From a virus, in the IMG/VR virus record IMGVR_UViG_3300025889_000338, positions 1 through 38,243 of that record: a DNA stretch of 38,243 bases. One strand, written 5' to 3'. Both the position numbers and the translations under genes were made by a program. Each line of letters begins with the position of its first letter. Positions within the stretch are counted from its first letter, which is position 1. Of this stretch, positions 15,006-23,065 are shown piece after piece. The notes beneath the pieces were generated by a model. The model was not told the origin of the DNA and did no database searches. It worked only from the letters and a program-made list of their open reading frames with translations.

Positions 15006-15921
15006 TCGCCATTACTTCGGTTAGACAAGCAACAACATTAAGTTCATGATCAGCAACAAAAGCATTCTTGTATTGATAATCAGCAAGTATAAGTACGAGT
15101 TGAGGTACACTTGCAGCTTCAACTTTGTCATTCATACGATCATATAATGCTCTAAATATTGCACTTGCATCAGTATCTATGTTATTCGCGACCCATACTC
15201 TCATCTTTTTAAAGTCTTTTGATCTTAAGAAAGTAAATAAGTCGTCATAATTAGATGTTGTATGTAAAGCATCTAAACTTAATGTGCCACTGATTGAATT
15301 ACGTTGACATTCATTTATGATTCTGCGCCAATCTGGTGCATACTTCATAATCAGTTCAATTAATACTTTTTTGTTAAACTCAACATTTTCGTTTTGAAGT
15401 ATAAACTCTAATCGACCAAGAAACTTTTCTGCAAGAGGAACCATATCTTTTTTAGAAGTATTAAACTCATAAACACCACATCGAGAATGAAGTGGTTCAA
15501 TGATACGATTCTTAAAGTTACATGTAAGAATGAATCGACAATTGTCAGAAAATTCTTCGATAAATCCACGAAGAGCTGGTTGAGTCGATTGAGGATTAAG
15601 ATAATCTGCTTCGTCTAAGATGACGACTTTGTAACCGCCAGATAGTGATACAGATGAAGCAAACTGTTTAATCTTTCCACGTAAGGTATCAATATTACCT
15701 TCTTCGGAACCATTGATAATAATATAATCAAGATCAAGTTCATTACATATTGCTTTTGCGACTGTTGTTTTACCTAGACCTGCTGTACCAGTAAACAACA
15801 TATTCGGTATTTCACCATTAGCAACAATCTTAGAGAAAGTATTTTGTAATTGATCTGGTAAGATACATTCTTGGATTGTTTTAGGTCGATATTTCTCGAC
15901 CCATAAAAAGTCTTTTGACAT
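14989..15921 (-). CDS. 44: Clamp loader large subunit gp44 (AAA+)
   Basis: 310 aa. WVEKYRPKTIQE start typical of RFC/gp44 proteins, Walker A GTAGLGKT (45-52), Walker B LDEAD (102-106) and the SRC arginine-finger motif (146-148). The ATPase powers loading of the gp45 clamp. Ribosome site AAGGTG lies just before ATG 15921. It starts after a terminator hairpin at 15952-15969, so it is probably made at a lower level than the clamp. Confidence 0.95.
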   Translation of the reverse strand: MSKDFLWVEKYRPKTIQECILPDQLQNTFSKIVANGEIPNMLFTGTAGLGKTTVAKAICNELDLDYIIINGSEEGNIDTLRGKIKQFASSVSLSGGYKVVILDEADYLNPQSTQPALRGFIEEFSDNCRFILTCNFKNRIIEPLHSRCGVYEFNTSKKDMVPLAEKFLGRLEFILQNENVEFNKKVLIELIMKYAPDWRRIINECQRNSISGTLSLDALHTTSNYDDLFTFLRSKDFKKMRVWVANNIDTDASAIFRALYDRMNDKVEAASVPQLVLILADYQYKNAFVADHELNVVACLTEVMANVSFK

Positions 15922-15938
15922 TTTTCACCTTATTCATA

Positions 15939-15969
15939 ATATAAAAATAAAGGGAGGCCGAAGCCTCCC
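15939..15969 (-). terminator. Rho-independent terminator between the clamp and clamp-loader genes
   Basis: Minus-strand RNA forms a perfect 7-bp stem GGGAGGC/GCCTCCC closed by a UUCG tetraloop (15969-15952), followed by TTTATTTTTAT. It starts 6 nt after the stop of the 69-aa gene. Partial read-through would supply gp44/gp62 from the gp45 promoter. Confidence 0.85.
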
Positions 15970-15974
15970 ATTCA

Positions 15975-16184
15975 TTATTCAGCAGATGCTTCAGCTCTGT
16001 TTGCTTCACAAACTTGAACCAATTGTACTGCTTGGTCTCGTAGTTGACCGATTGTAGTCAACTCTTCACCGCGGAAACCACCACGTTGAACAACTGTATC
16101 AATCACAGCAATTACTGATCTTGACACTCTGTTCGATAGATCATATACTTGATCATGATTTTTTTCTGCTTTTTTGTCAGCCAT
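15975..16184 (-). CDS. Conserved-looking 69-aa protein after the clamp
   Basis: 69 aa, begins 1 nt after the gp45 stop, with a terminator right behind its own stop. Charged N-terminus (MADKKAEKNHD), then a mostly helical body (VYDLSNRVSRSVIAVIDTVVQRGG and QLRDQAVQLVQVCEANRAEA). No motif recognised. Tight coupling to gp45 and high predicted expression suggest a small partner of the replication or late-transcription complex, but this is only inferred from position. Confidence 0.7.
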   Translation of the reverse strand: MADKKAEKNHDQVYDLSNRVSRSVIAVIDTVVQRGGFRGEELTTIGQLRDQAVQLVQVCEANRAEASAE

Positions 16185-16185
16185 T

Positions 16186-16860
16186 TTAACCTCCGAAGGT
16201 TGAGTGTTTTTCTAGCGCTATAAAATATTCAACAGAATCTTCTACTTTCTTAAATCTCGATATATTACGAGAAGATAGTTCAACTTCGTAATCACCAGGA
16301 ATAAGCTTTAGATTGTCTGTTAGAATATAAACTTTAAAGTTGTCACTTTTGTATTCACCATCAACATCTATTGAGAAAATGTTTGATGTAGAATTTTTTG
16401 CATCAGCTACTGCGATGTTAAGAACACCATCAACAACTGATACACATATTTCAGAATGACTTAGCACAGATGCAGCTTTTTTAAGTTTATTCACTACACT
16501 ATTTTGTAGAGTAAACTTTACATCTGCTTCTGGCATTTCAATATTCTTTTCTGTAGAAGTAAGCATTTCAGGATCGGAAAAGAAATACTTAACACGAGAT
16601 CTTCCAGCTGAATCACCAACAAAGACATAGTTGTCTTCAAACTTAAGTCTTGGTCCATCAACCAAGTTAAGTACGCTGAGAAATTCATTGAGATCATATA
16701 TGCCGACTTGTTGAGGAAATTCAACGTCGACTGTTGCAGAACCCATAACATTTTTAGCTTCTGCTACTGTCTTTAGAACATTACCAGGTTTAATCACTAA
16801 GTTAGGATTAATAGTAGCAAAGTTCTTTAAGACATCGAGGGTTTTATCAGATAGTTCCAT
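16186..16860 (-). CDS. 45: DNA sliding clamp gp45
   Basis: 224 aa, standard length for T4 gp45. The opening MELSDKTLDVLKNFATINPNLVIKPG and the later VGIYDLNEFLSVLNLV match the T4 clamp, as does VEYFIALEKHSTF at the end. It forms the trimeric ring that tethers gp43 to DNA and, with gp55, acts as the mobile activator of late promoters. Its own TGTACA-type promoter at 16888-16916 gives a leader of about 20 nt with TTGGAG as ribosome site. Confidence 0.93.
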   Translation of the reverse strand: MELSDKTLDVLKNFATINPNLVIKPGNVLKTVAEAKNVMGSATVDVEFPQQVGIYDLNEFLSVLNLVDGPRLKFEDNYVFVGDSAGRSRVKYFFSDPEMLTSTEKNIEMPEADVKFTLQNSVVNKLKKAASVLSHSEICVSVVDGVLNIAVADAKNSTSNIFSIDVDGEYKSDNFKVYILTDNLKLIPGDYEVELSSRNISRFKKVEDSVEYFIALEKHSTFGG

Positions 16861-16887
16861 AATATAGCTCCAAGTTCAATTATATCC

Positions 16888-16916
16888 ATTGTATCACAAG
16901 TAACATTTATTGTACA
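16888..16916 (-). promoter_or_regulatory. TGTACA-N17-TACAAT promoter of gp45
   Basis: TGTACA (16916-16911), 17-bp spacer ending GTTACTTGTGA, TACAAT (16893-16888). Transcription would begin near 16881 and run through gp45 and the 69-aa gene to the terminator at 15939-15969. Confidence 0.75.
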
Positions 16917-16921
16917 TGCAA

Positions 16922-18646
16922 TCATGCTACTTTTTTCATCTTACTGAAGTTTTTCTCTTTTACAAATTCTATTTTGTTTGAGAACTTTCCATCAAGTAAA
17001 TCACCTTTGTGGCTAATAACAAATACGTTTGTATTGTCATCAAGTGAATTTAGTATTTTCATTAGATTTTCTACTCCGTCTCCATCCAAAGATGAATCAA
17101 ACGTTTCGTCAAGTATTAATAAGTTTGTAGCAACACTGTTTTTCATCTTAGCTATCATTCTCCAAGTAAATAGTAATGCTAAGTCAATTCTTTGTTTCTC
17201 TCCTTCTGAGAATGAATCATAAGTAAATTCATCTCTATGCCTTGATTGTATAGTTTCTTGGAAACTTTCATCAATATTAAATGACACAAAGAAATCGAGT
17301 ATTTGTAAGTATTGATTGATTAATTGATTCATAACAGGTAGATACTGTTTAATGATTTTAGTTTTAATACCTGTATCTCTAAGTAATTCAATAATCACAC
17401 TATTATATTGCGACTCGTCATTAAGCTTCATTTTTTCTGTGACATAATCTTCTTTTTCTTTCATATAATCACTAAGCTCATTGTTTGCTTTTGCTAAGTC
17501 AGCGTTATCAGTATTCATAGAGCTGATTTCTTTTTGAATATCATCAATAGACGATTGTAATCTTGTAATAGAATGAGTATTACTATGAATAGTTTTTTGA
17601 TGATTTCTTATTTCTTCTAATTTCGAATATAGATCTGCTTGTTCCTCTTTAAGCATATCAAACTGTGCAGTTGCTTCGTCGATTCCTTTTTGTAATTCTT
17701 TTGCTCGATCTTTGGATTTTTGTAATTGTAGTTCTTTTACTTCAGTAGAAATCTCTTGTTCACATGATGGACAGTTTTCATTCTCTTCATAGAACTTAGC
17801 ATTCTTTACCACAGCTCTCATTTCTGTTTTGAATTGAGTGTTGTATTCATTTATTTTAGCTAACTTATCTTCTACTGATTTACTTTTTTCTAGCGTAAGA
17901 GGTTCCGTCTCATCAACGATACTACTGAGAGATTCATTTTCACGGTGAAGATCTCCGATCTCGTTACGTAGCTTCTCAATAGATTTATTCTTGCTTTCTT
18001 TGAGGTCCTCATTAATTTGCGTGATGTCTCTAAGGTACTTTCTTTGTGATTCGATCTTGGTCGAAATGATGTCAAGTTTGTGTCCATTTTCTTTAATCCT
18101 ATCTTTTAGCAATGATATTTTTTCTTTGATTAACATATTCATCTTAGAGAAAATACCAATATCAAGTAAATCTTCTATAATCTCTCTACGATGACCAGGT
18201 TGTAATTGCATGAATGGAACAAACGATGATGAACCAAGTACAACAATTTGGTGAAATGATTTGTGATTAAGTTTAAGTATGTTTTGTTCTAGTATTTTTT
18301 GATATTCTTTAGCATGAGAATCTTGGTTAACCATTTTATCGTTTTTCCATATCTCAAACTTATTAGGTTTAATTCCTCGCATTACACGATAAGAATTACT
18401 ACCAATATCAAAAGTAATGTCGACAAGTGTTCCTTTTCCATTCACAGAATTTATCATTTGTGGTTTTTTGATTTTTCTATGAGGAACACCAAATAAAGCA
18501 AAAGATAGAGCATCAAGCATAGTAGATTTACCTGCTCCATTTTGTCCAACTATAAGTGTGCTTTTGTTTTCTGTGAAGTCGATTTCGGTGAAATTATCAC
18601 CAGTGCTCAAGAAGTTCTTGAACCTCAAGGTTTTAAACGTTATCAT
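16922..18646 (-). CDS. 46: Recombination endonuclease subunit gp46 (Rad50/SbcC-like)
   Basis: 574 aa. Walker A GQNGAGKST (34-42), two long coiled-coil arms with the zinc-hook CPSC at 292-295, ABC signature FSEGEKQR (479-486), and Walker B LLILDET (509-515). With gp47 it forms the Mre11-Rad50-like complex that resects DNA ends to start recombination-dependent replication and degrades host DNA. Its start overlaps nothing but lies 4 nt after the 53-aa gene. Confidence 0.95.
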   Translation of the reverse strand: MITFKTLRFKNFLSTGDNFTEIDFTENKSTLIVGQNGAGKSTMLDALSFALFGVPHRKIKKPQMINSVNGKGTLVDITFDIGSNSYRVMRGIKPNKFEIWKNDKMVNQDSHAKEYQKILEQNILKLNHKSFHQIVVLGSSSFVPFMQLQPGHRREIIEDLLDIGIFSKMNMLIKEKISLLKDRIKENGHKLDIISTKIESQRKYLRDITQINEDLKESKNKSIEKLRNEIGDLHRENESLSSIVDETEPLTLEKSKSVEDKLAKINEYNTQFKTEMRAVVKNAKFYEENENCPSCEQEISTEVKELQLQKSKDRAKELQKGIDEATAQFDMLKEEQADLYSKLEEIRNHQKTIHSNTHSITRLQSSIDDIQKEISSMNTDNADLAKANNELSDYMKEKEDYVTEKMKLNDESQYNSVIIELLRDTGIKTKIIKQYLPVMNQLINQYLQILDFFVSFNIDESFQETIQSRHRDEFTYDSFSEGEKQRIDLALLFTWRMIAKMKNSVATNLLILDETFDSSLDGDGVENLMKILNSLDDNTNVFVISHKGDLLDGKFSNKIEFVKEKNFSKMKKVA

Positions 18647-18649
18647 AAT

Positions 18650-18811
18650 CTATTTGCTTTTTATTTGTTTCAATCTGTTCTTTGCTTTTTTAAGCGTAGG
18701 AACAAGTTCATTATATATTATAGTCTTATTTTTATCATAACCAACTATTCTATACTTTACAGTTTCATTGTCAAAGTATGCAGGTATAATTTCATAATCA
18801 CTATCTCTCAT
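18650..18811 (-). CDS. 53-aa protein between gp47 and gp46
   Basis: ATG 18811 overlaps the gp47 stop (TGATG), with GGAG 8 nt upstream inside gp47, and the TAG stop ends 3 nt before gp46. 53 residues, beginning MRDSDYEIIPAYFDNETVKY and ending in a very basic helix (LKKAKNRLKQIKSK). T4 also has small genes between 47 and 46; I cannot establish homology. The basic tail could bind nucleic acid or the nuclease complex, which is inference. Confidence 0.7.
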   Translation of the reverse strand: MRDSDYEIIPAYFDNETVKYRIVGYDKNKTIIYNELVPTLKKAKNRLKQIKSK

Positions 18812-19875
18812 CAAAAGATCTCCAATGATTGAGCTTCAAGCATAAGATTTTTAACTTGTGCTTTTAGTTTATCTTTATCTAAATCTGTTTCAACGGCATC
18901 TATATATGTGCTTAATAAGGTGTCTGTATCATCTAATTTAATTGATTCATCTTCAACATTTGTACCAATAAATTCGTTAAAGTTTTCTGCAATCTTCAAC
19001 TCATGTATATTTCTGTTTTGTATTCTATCAATCAATGTATCAAATACAAATGAATCTTTTTTGTTTACTACAATAACTTTAACAAACTTTTCATTTAGAT
19101 AATCTAGGTCCATGTTCATATAATCATAATCACCTGAATCATCATAATAGATCTTTTCAAATAATCTTAATGGACTTCTAACTGGTGTAAGTTCACGTGT
19201 TTCTGTATCAAATATGTGAAAGTATTTTGGATCATCACAATCGTTCCAGAAAAATTCCATTTGAGAACCTAAATATGTAATATTTCCCTTTGTAGATTTA
19301 GTATGAAAGTGGCCAGACAATACCATCTCGAAACGAGAAAATATGTCTGGCTCCATTCCATGGGTGCAAGGGATTCCTTTGTGCATTTCAAAACCTGTTA
19401 ATTCTAAGTGAGCACCCACTATATCAGCATCACAAGTCTTTAAGAAATGCATTATTTGATCTTCGTTTTCTGAATTAATCCATGGTAATAGTGCCATTTT
19501 CATACCATCATAATCCATTACCTTTGGATCCATTATAAGATTGATTTCATTCATATAATGACCAAGTAATTCTTTTAATGAGTTCAAATCATTTGTGTTT
19601 TTATAATATACGTCATGGTTACCAGGAATAAGATCCATCGTGATACCATATTCTCTTAGTTTAGACAAAAACACTTGGCGATGGTGATTTAATCCTTTGA
19701 TAGAAATAAAACGACGATTATCAAAGTAATCACCTAAATGAACAATGTGTTTGATATTATTCTCATTCATATAAGGAAAGAATACGTCTGTATAGAACTT
19801 TCCTTGATGATCTAAGAATATGTCTGATGAGTTACGTATACACGCGTGTGTATCGTTAAGTATTGCGAATTTCAA
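18811..19875 (-). CDS. 47: Recombination endonuclease subunit gp47 (Mre11/SbcD-like)
   Basis: 354 aa. Complete metallophosphoesterase motif set: NDTH (7-10), GDYFDNR (48-54), GNHD (85-88), GAHLE with His156, and SGHFH (187-191). It is the nuclease partner of gp46. It starts directly after the gp55 stop and couples to the 53-aa gene at its end. Confidence 0.95.
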   Translation of the reverse strand: MKFAILNDTHACIRNSSDIFLDHQGKFYTDVFFPYMNENNIKHIVHLGDYFDNRRFISIKGLNHHRQVFLSKLREYGITMDLIPGNHDVYYKNTNDLNSLKELLGHYMNEINLIMDPKVMDYDGMKMALLPWINSENEDQIMHFLKTCDADIVGAHLELTGFEMHKGIPCTHGMEPDIFSRFEMVLSGHFHTKSTKGNITYLGSQMEFFWNDCDDPKYFHIFDTETRELTPVRSPLRLFEKIYYDDSGDYDYMNMDLDYLNEKFVKVIVVNKKDSFVFDTLIDRIQNRNIHELKIAENFNEFIGTNVEDESIKLDDTDTLLSTYIDAVETDLDKDKLKAQVKNLMLEAQSLEIF

Positions 19876-20460
19876 TTATAAAAACTCCGTTAAGTCTGAG
19901 TCAGCATAAACTGTTCTTTTCTTTCTTTTCTTTTTTTCAACAGTAGCAAATGATTTTACTGCTGCGTCTGTATCTTTTACTCGATCGATTCTTTCCTTTA
20001 ACCCTTCGACAAAAGATCTAACCTGTTCATTATTCTGATCACTACCCTCTTCAATAAACTCTTCGATGTCCATTTGAGATAGATACTTCAACTTAATATC
20101 TTGTTGTTTCTTTTCTTTTGCTATCCTTCTTAAAAAAGCATACCAAGTAATCTGTGTAAAATAGGCAAAAGCATTTGCTTTACCTGTTCTTGTAGCAGCT
20201 TCAATATTATAATTCTCAATAACTTTCAAACAGTTTTCAACTGCATCCATTACCATTTCTTCTCTATAAGTATATCTTACAAAATTAGATTTGTGCGATA
20301 AACCTTCTGCGATCTTTAAAAAAGATTCTGCAATATAATCTGGAACAATTGGTACTTTCGCTTTTGTTTTTTTCGCTTTTCTTACTTCTAATACGTAATC
20401 ACATACTGCAGTAGAAAAATCATTGTTATTTACATAATGAAGATTAGGTTTTCTTGCCAT
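19876..20460 (-). CDS. 55: Late-transcription sigma factor gp55
   Basis: 194 aa. LHYVNNNDFSTAV start, AEGLSHKSNFVRYTYREEMVMDAVENCLKVIENYN and FAYFTQITWYAFLRRIAKEKK (region 2-like helices) match T4 gp55. The C-terminus DSDLTEFL looks like the short hydrophobic-acidic tail by which T4 gp55 contacts the gp45 clamp; the polymerase here ends in a similar LEDFFI. gp55 directs host RNA polymerase to TATAAATA late promoters, several of which lie in this window. It is driven by the TGTAAA-N17-TATAAT promoter at 20484-20512, with ribosome site AAAGGAA. Confidence 0.9.
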   Translation of the reverse strand: MARKPNLHYVNNNDFSTAVCDYVLEVRKAKKTKAKVPIVPDYIAESFLKIAEGLSHKSNFVRYTYREEMVMDAVENCLKVIENYNIEAATRTGKANAFAYFTQITWYAFLRRIAKEKKQQDIKLKYLSQMDIEEFIEEGSDQNNEQVRSFVEGLKERIDRVKDTDAAVKSFATVEKKKRKKRTVYADSDLTEFL

Positions 20461-20483
20461 AATATATTCCTTTAATGTTAACC

Positions 20484-20512
20484 ATTATACCACAGTTAAA
20501 TCTTTTTTTACA
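20484..20512 (-). promoter_or_regulatory. TGTAAA-N17-TATAAT promoter of gp55
   Basis: TGTAAA (20512-20507), 17-bp spacer ending TTTAACTGTGG, and a consensus -10 TATAAT (20489-20484) with extended TGG. Leader about 17 nt. Confidence 0.7.
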
Positions 20513-20536
20513 TCAAAATATTTTTTCGTCGGCCTA

Positions 20537-20565
20537 TGTACATATTCTAATTTTTGTGATAAAAT
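20537..20565 (+). promoter_or_regulatory. Plus-strand TGTACA-N17-TAAAAT promoter
   Basis: On the plus strand: TGTACA (20537-20542), 17-bp spacer ending TTTTTGTGA, TAAAAT (20560-20565). It has the same layout as the minus-strand promoters but faces right, away from gp55 and into the end of the LSm-like gene. No credible plus-strand gene follows, so any transcript starting near 20572 would be antisense. Confidence 0.5.
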
Positions 20566-20595
20566 AATACTGTATCCCACAGAGAAGAGAATACC

Positions 20596-21105
20596 CTAGT
20601 GAATTGTATCATCATCTTTCTTTTTGAAAATACTAATTACATTATCCGGATTTTCTTCACTTAAATCGAGTGTACGTTTTTCTTTCTTTTTAACTGTAGT
20701 AGGTTTTTTATTTTCAAGTTTTTTTATTTGTTCTTTTACTGTTTCAAGATCTTGTTTAAATTTCTCTCGCGCCATTATTTTCGAATCGTATATTTCACCC
20801 ATTTGTTTTATTCCTACAATGTATTGATCTAAAAGAAGTGGAGATGGTTGGCATTCTGCTACAATCATTTCGCTCTTTAAAAATGTTGGGTTGTCTGCGT
20901 CTTCACCATATACCATCCATGGATTAAGTGAGTAATATCTATATGGTTCTTCTTCTGGATCCATGTCTACTACTTTCAATTGTAGTGACATGCACGATTT
21001 TACATGCATATCAAAATCGCCAGAAAAATTTTCGAAGGTTTCGTCGACGACTTCGCAAATTATTTCTTCACCGTTGATAAGTTTTAGTTGTCTTATGTCT
21101 TTCAT
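20596..21105 (-). CDS. LSm-like protein next to gp55
   Basis: 169 aa. The N-terminal half begins RQLKLINGEEIICEVVDE, a pattern like the first strands of Sm/LSm folds, and continues with further strands to about residue 90 (SLNPWMVYG, SEMIVAECQP). The second half is helical and very basic (EQIKKLENKKPTTVKKKEKRT), ending NVISIFKKKDDDTIH. Function unknown. Its position between UvsW and gp55 and its basic linker allow a role in RNA binding or as a late-transcription coactivator. Neither is proven. Confidence 0.6.
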   Translation of the reverse strand: MKDIRQLKLINGEEIICEVVDETFENFSGDFDMHVKSCMSLQLKVVDMDPEEEPYRYYSLNPWMVYGEDADNPTFLKSEMIVAECQPSPLLLDQYIVGIKQMGEIYDSKIMAREKFKQDLETVKEQIKKLENKKPTTVKKKEKRTLDLSEENPDNVISIFKKKDDDTIH

Positions 21106-22574
21106 ATTTTTACTTCGAAAATTTTATGTTTAAACTGTTCTTTATTATATATTTTTACTCTTTCGGCACAATGTTGAAGTGTAAAGTTTTGTCGACTGTG
21201 CCAATGTAAATCATCTGCTATATCATATAGAGTTGTATCTCGTCCATCATCGCTCTTTCTCAATCCTCTACCTATACTCTGTAATACTCTGATTTGAGAT
21301 TTTGAAGGTGAGGCGAATATAATATTATGAAGGTTTTTAATATTTATACCAGTGCTAAATGTCCCGAGAGATGCAATAACGATTGCATTCTTTTGTTTTT
21401 CTATAATTTTACGTATAGCTTCTCGATCAGAAGTATCTGTTTCTCCTGATACGTAGTATACTTTATTCTTTGATTTTTCCTCAATCATATCAAATAATAC
21501 TTTCCCGTGTTTTTCAACGTATTGAAAGAGTACAAGCGTGTTTCCTTCCTGGGTCGTCGCGAGTTTCGTGATGAATTTATTACGAGGTTCGTGTTGTACA
21601 ATCCAATCGATCTCTTCCTGATATGTTCTATTACCAAAGTCTTGTCTTATCTCGTTATCATACTTAAGCATAATGATTTTGATATCGAGATCTGCTAATG
21701 TTTTGTTTTCTTGTAAGTCTTTTGTTGTTATAACCTTTTTAACAGGACCAAATAATCCTGTCAGTACTAATCTATTTACTTGTGTACCATCGAGTGTACC
21801 CGTTGTTCCATATCGATATTCTGCTTCAGTGCATTTGTTCATTATTGATGATAATGATTTTGCTTTAAATCCATGACACTCATCACCAAATACGCATCCA
21901 AATTGTTCGAACCAATCTTTCTTTAGTTTGTATATTGACTGCCATGTAGATATAATCACTCGTTTGTCTGTTACTTTATCTTTTCCAGAATAAATGATAT
22001 GACATTCATTATCTGCATCAAATCCATAAGATTTAAAGTCATTAAACATCTGCTCGACGAGCGACGTCGTTGGAACGATAACGAGAATATTGTCGTCGTG
22101 ATTGTCTAAATACCAACGTAATAATGTATAAATGATAAGTGATTTACCTGAACCTGTAGGTGATTGTAATACACCTCTCTTATGTACAATACCATAAGCA
22201 ACAGCATCATATTGATAATCTCGTATCTCCCATGGAAGATTGAGACTATTGATATACTTCATTAGGTCTAAGTGATTTATACTATTTTTGGTATTTGGAA
22301 GACCATAGGTATCGTCTTCTCTCATGGTTAATGTGTAACCACGATTCATGCAGAAATCTTTTAGCTTAAGATATAAACCTGCATTCAATTCGTTTGTAAG
22401 TCTATTGAATAAACGAATCTTTCCATCCCATAATCTTTTACGATATAATGGTTGAAATTTATAGCCTGGAGCAAAGAATGAGAAATGTTCTGAGAGTTCC
22501 TGATTTATTCCAGGCTCACAGTCGACATATAACATACTATTGTTTTTTAGCGTAATTTCTAAATTATCCGCCAC
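21102..22574 (-). CDS. uvsW: UvsW recombination DNA/RNA helicase
   Basis: 490 aa, close to T4 UvsW. An N-terminal DNA-binding part (about 1-110), then superfamily-2 motifs: SPTGSGKS (138-145), DECH (231-234), GTTGT (256-260) and QSIGRGLR (432-439). UvsW unwinds R-loops and branched DNA and switches replication from origin-dependent to recombination-dependent mode. It overlaps the uvsY end by 11 nt, the usual uvsY-uvsW arrangement. Confidence 0.93.
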   Translation of the reverse strand: MADNLEITLKNNSMLYVDCEPGINQELSEHFSFFAPGYKFQPLYRKRLWDGKIRLFNRLTNELNAGLYLKLKDFCMNRGYTLTMREDDTYGLPNTKNSINHLDLMKYINSLNLPWEIRDYQYDAVAYGIVHKRGVLQSPTGSGKSLIIYTLLRWYLDNHDDNILVIVPTTSLVEQMFNDFKSYGFDADNECHIIYSGKDKVTDKRVIISTWQSIYKLKKDWFEQFGCVFGDECHGFKAKSLSSIMNKCTEAEYRYGTTGTLDGTQVNRLVLTGLFGPVKKVITTKDLQENKTLADLDIKIIMLKYDNEIRQDFGNRTYQEEIDWIVQHEPRNKFITKLATTQEGNTLVLFQYVEKHGKVLFDMIEEKSKNKVYYVSGETDTSDREAIRKIIEKQKNAIVIASLGTFSTGINIKNLHNIIFASPSKSQIRVLQSIGRGLRKSDDGRDTTLYDIADDLHWHSRQNFTLQHCAERVKIYNKEQFKHKIFEVKI

Positions 22575-23007
22575 TCTCGAATTTTCTCCACTCGATAATA
22601 TTCTTAATGTTTTGATGACGCCATGTCAAACTAGAAATGATGTCCATTAATGTATCTATTACCGTTCTATAGTAAGTAAGTCTCTCTTCTGATTTTCTTA
22701 TTTCAGGATCTGTATCATAATAATGATCCATTTCACCTTTTAATATTTTTAATCCATTAAATGGGTCTGGATTCCATCCTTTTTCTTTTATTTCCTCTTC
22801 AGAAAGTTTACCATTATACCAAAGCCACTTATCTTTAAGCAAAGCTTTTTGTTCGCCTTCAACTTGTTTTAAACTAAGTTTGGCGTCTGTAAGAAGTTTA
22901 AGGTATTTAGCGTGTAAGATTGGTGTGTTTAAAGAAGTTTCATCTAATCGCATCTTATCGATTTTACAATCAACTTCCCACATTTCATGTAGTTCTTTTA
23001 AATTCAT
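22564..23007 (-). CDS. uvsY: UvsY recombination mediator
   Basis: 147 aa. Mostly helical, with MNLKELHEMWEVDCKID, LHAKYLKLLTDAKLSLK, LWYNGK and a C-terminal RHQNIKNIIEWRKFESGG, in line with the T4 UvsY pattern and length. UvsY loads UvsX onto gp32-coated single strands. The start lies 30 nt downstream of a -10 TATAAT (23042-23037). I see no clear ribosome site in the AT-rich leader. Adjacent uvsW supports the call. Confidence 0.85.
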   Translation of the reverse strand: MNLKELHEMWEVDCKIDKMRLDETSLNTPILHAKYLKLLTDAKLSLKQVEGEQKALLKDKWLWYNGKLSEEEIKEKGWNPDPFNGLKILKGEMDHYYDTDPEIRKSEERLTYYRTVIDTLMDIISSLTWRHQNIKNIIEWRKFESGG

Positions 23008-23036
23008 AATATAAAAAATAAAGTTATAACGGTACC

Positions 23037-23064
23037 ATTATACCACAATGGCTGGAAAAATACA
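23037..23064 (-). promoter_or_regulatory. TGTATT-N16-TATAAT promoter of uvsY
   Basis: Consensus extended -10 TGTGGTATAAT (10-mer core shared with the gp55 promoter) at 23047-23037. The -35 is a weaker TGTATT with 16-bp spacing. It separates the structural block from the recombination block. Confidence 0.6.
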
Positions 23065-23065
23065 C

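Noticed and set aside
20572-20660. Short plus-strand GTG frame downstream of the reversed promoter
   Set aside because: About 20 hydrophobic codons antisense to the LSm-like gene, with no protein-like pattern. The transcript, if made, is more likely noncoding.
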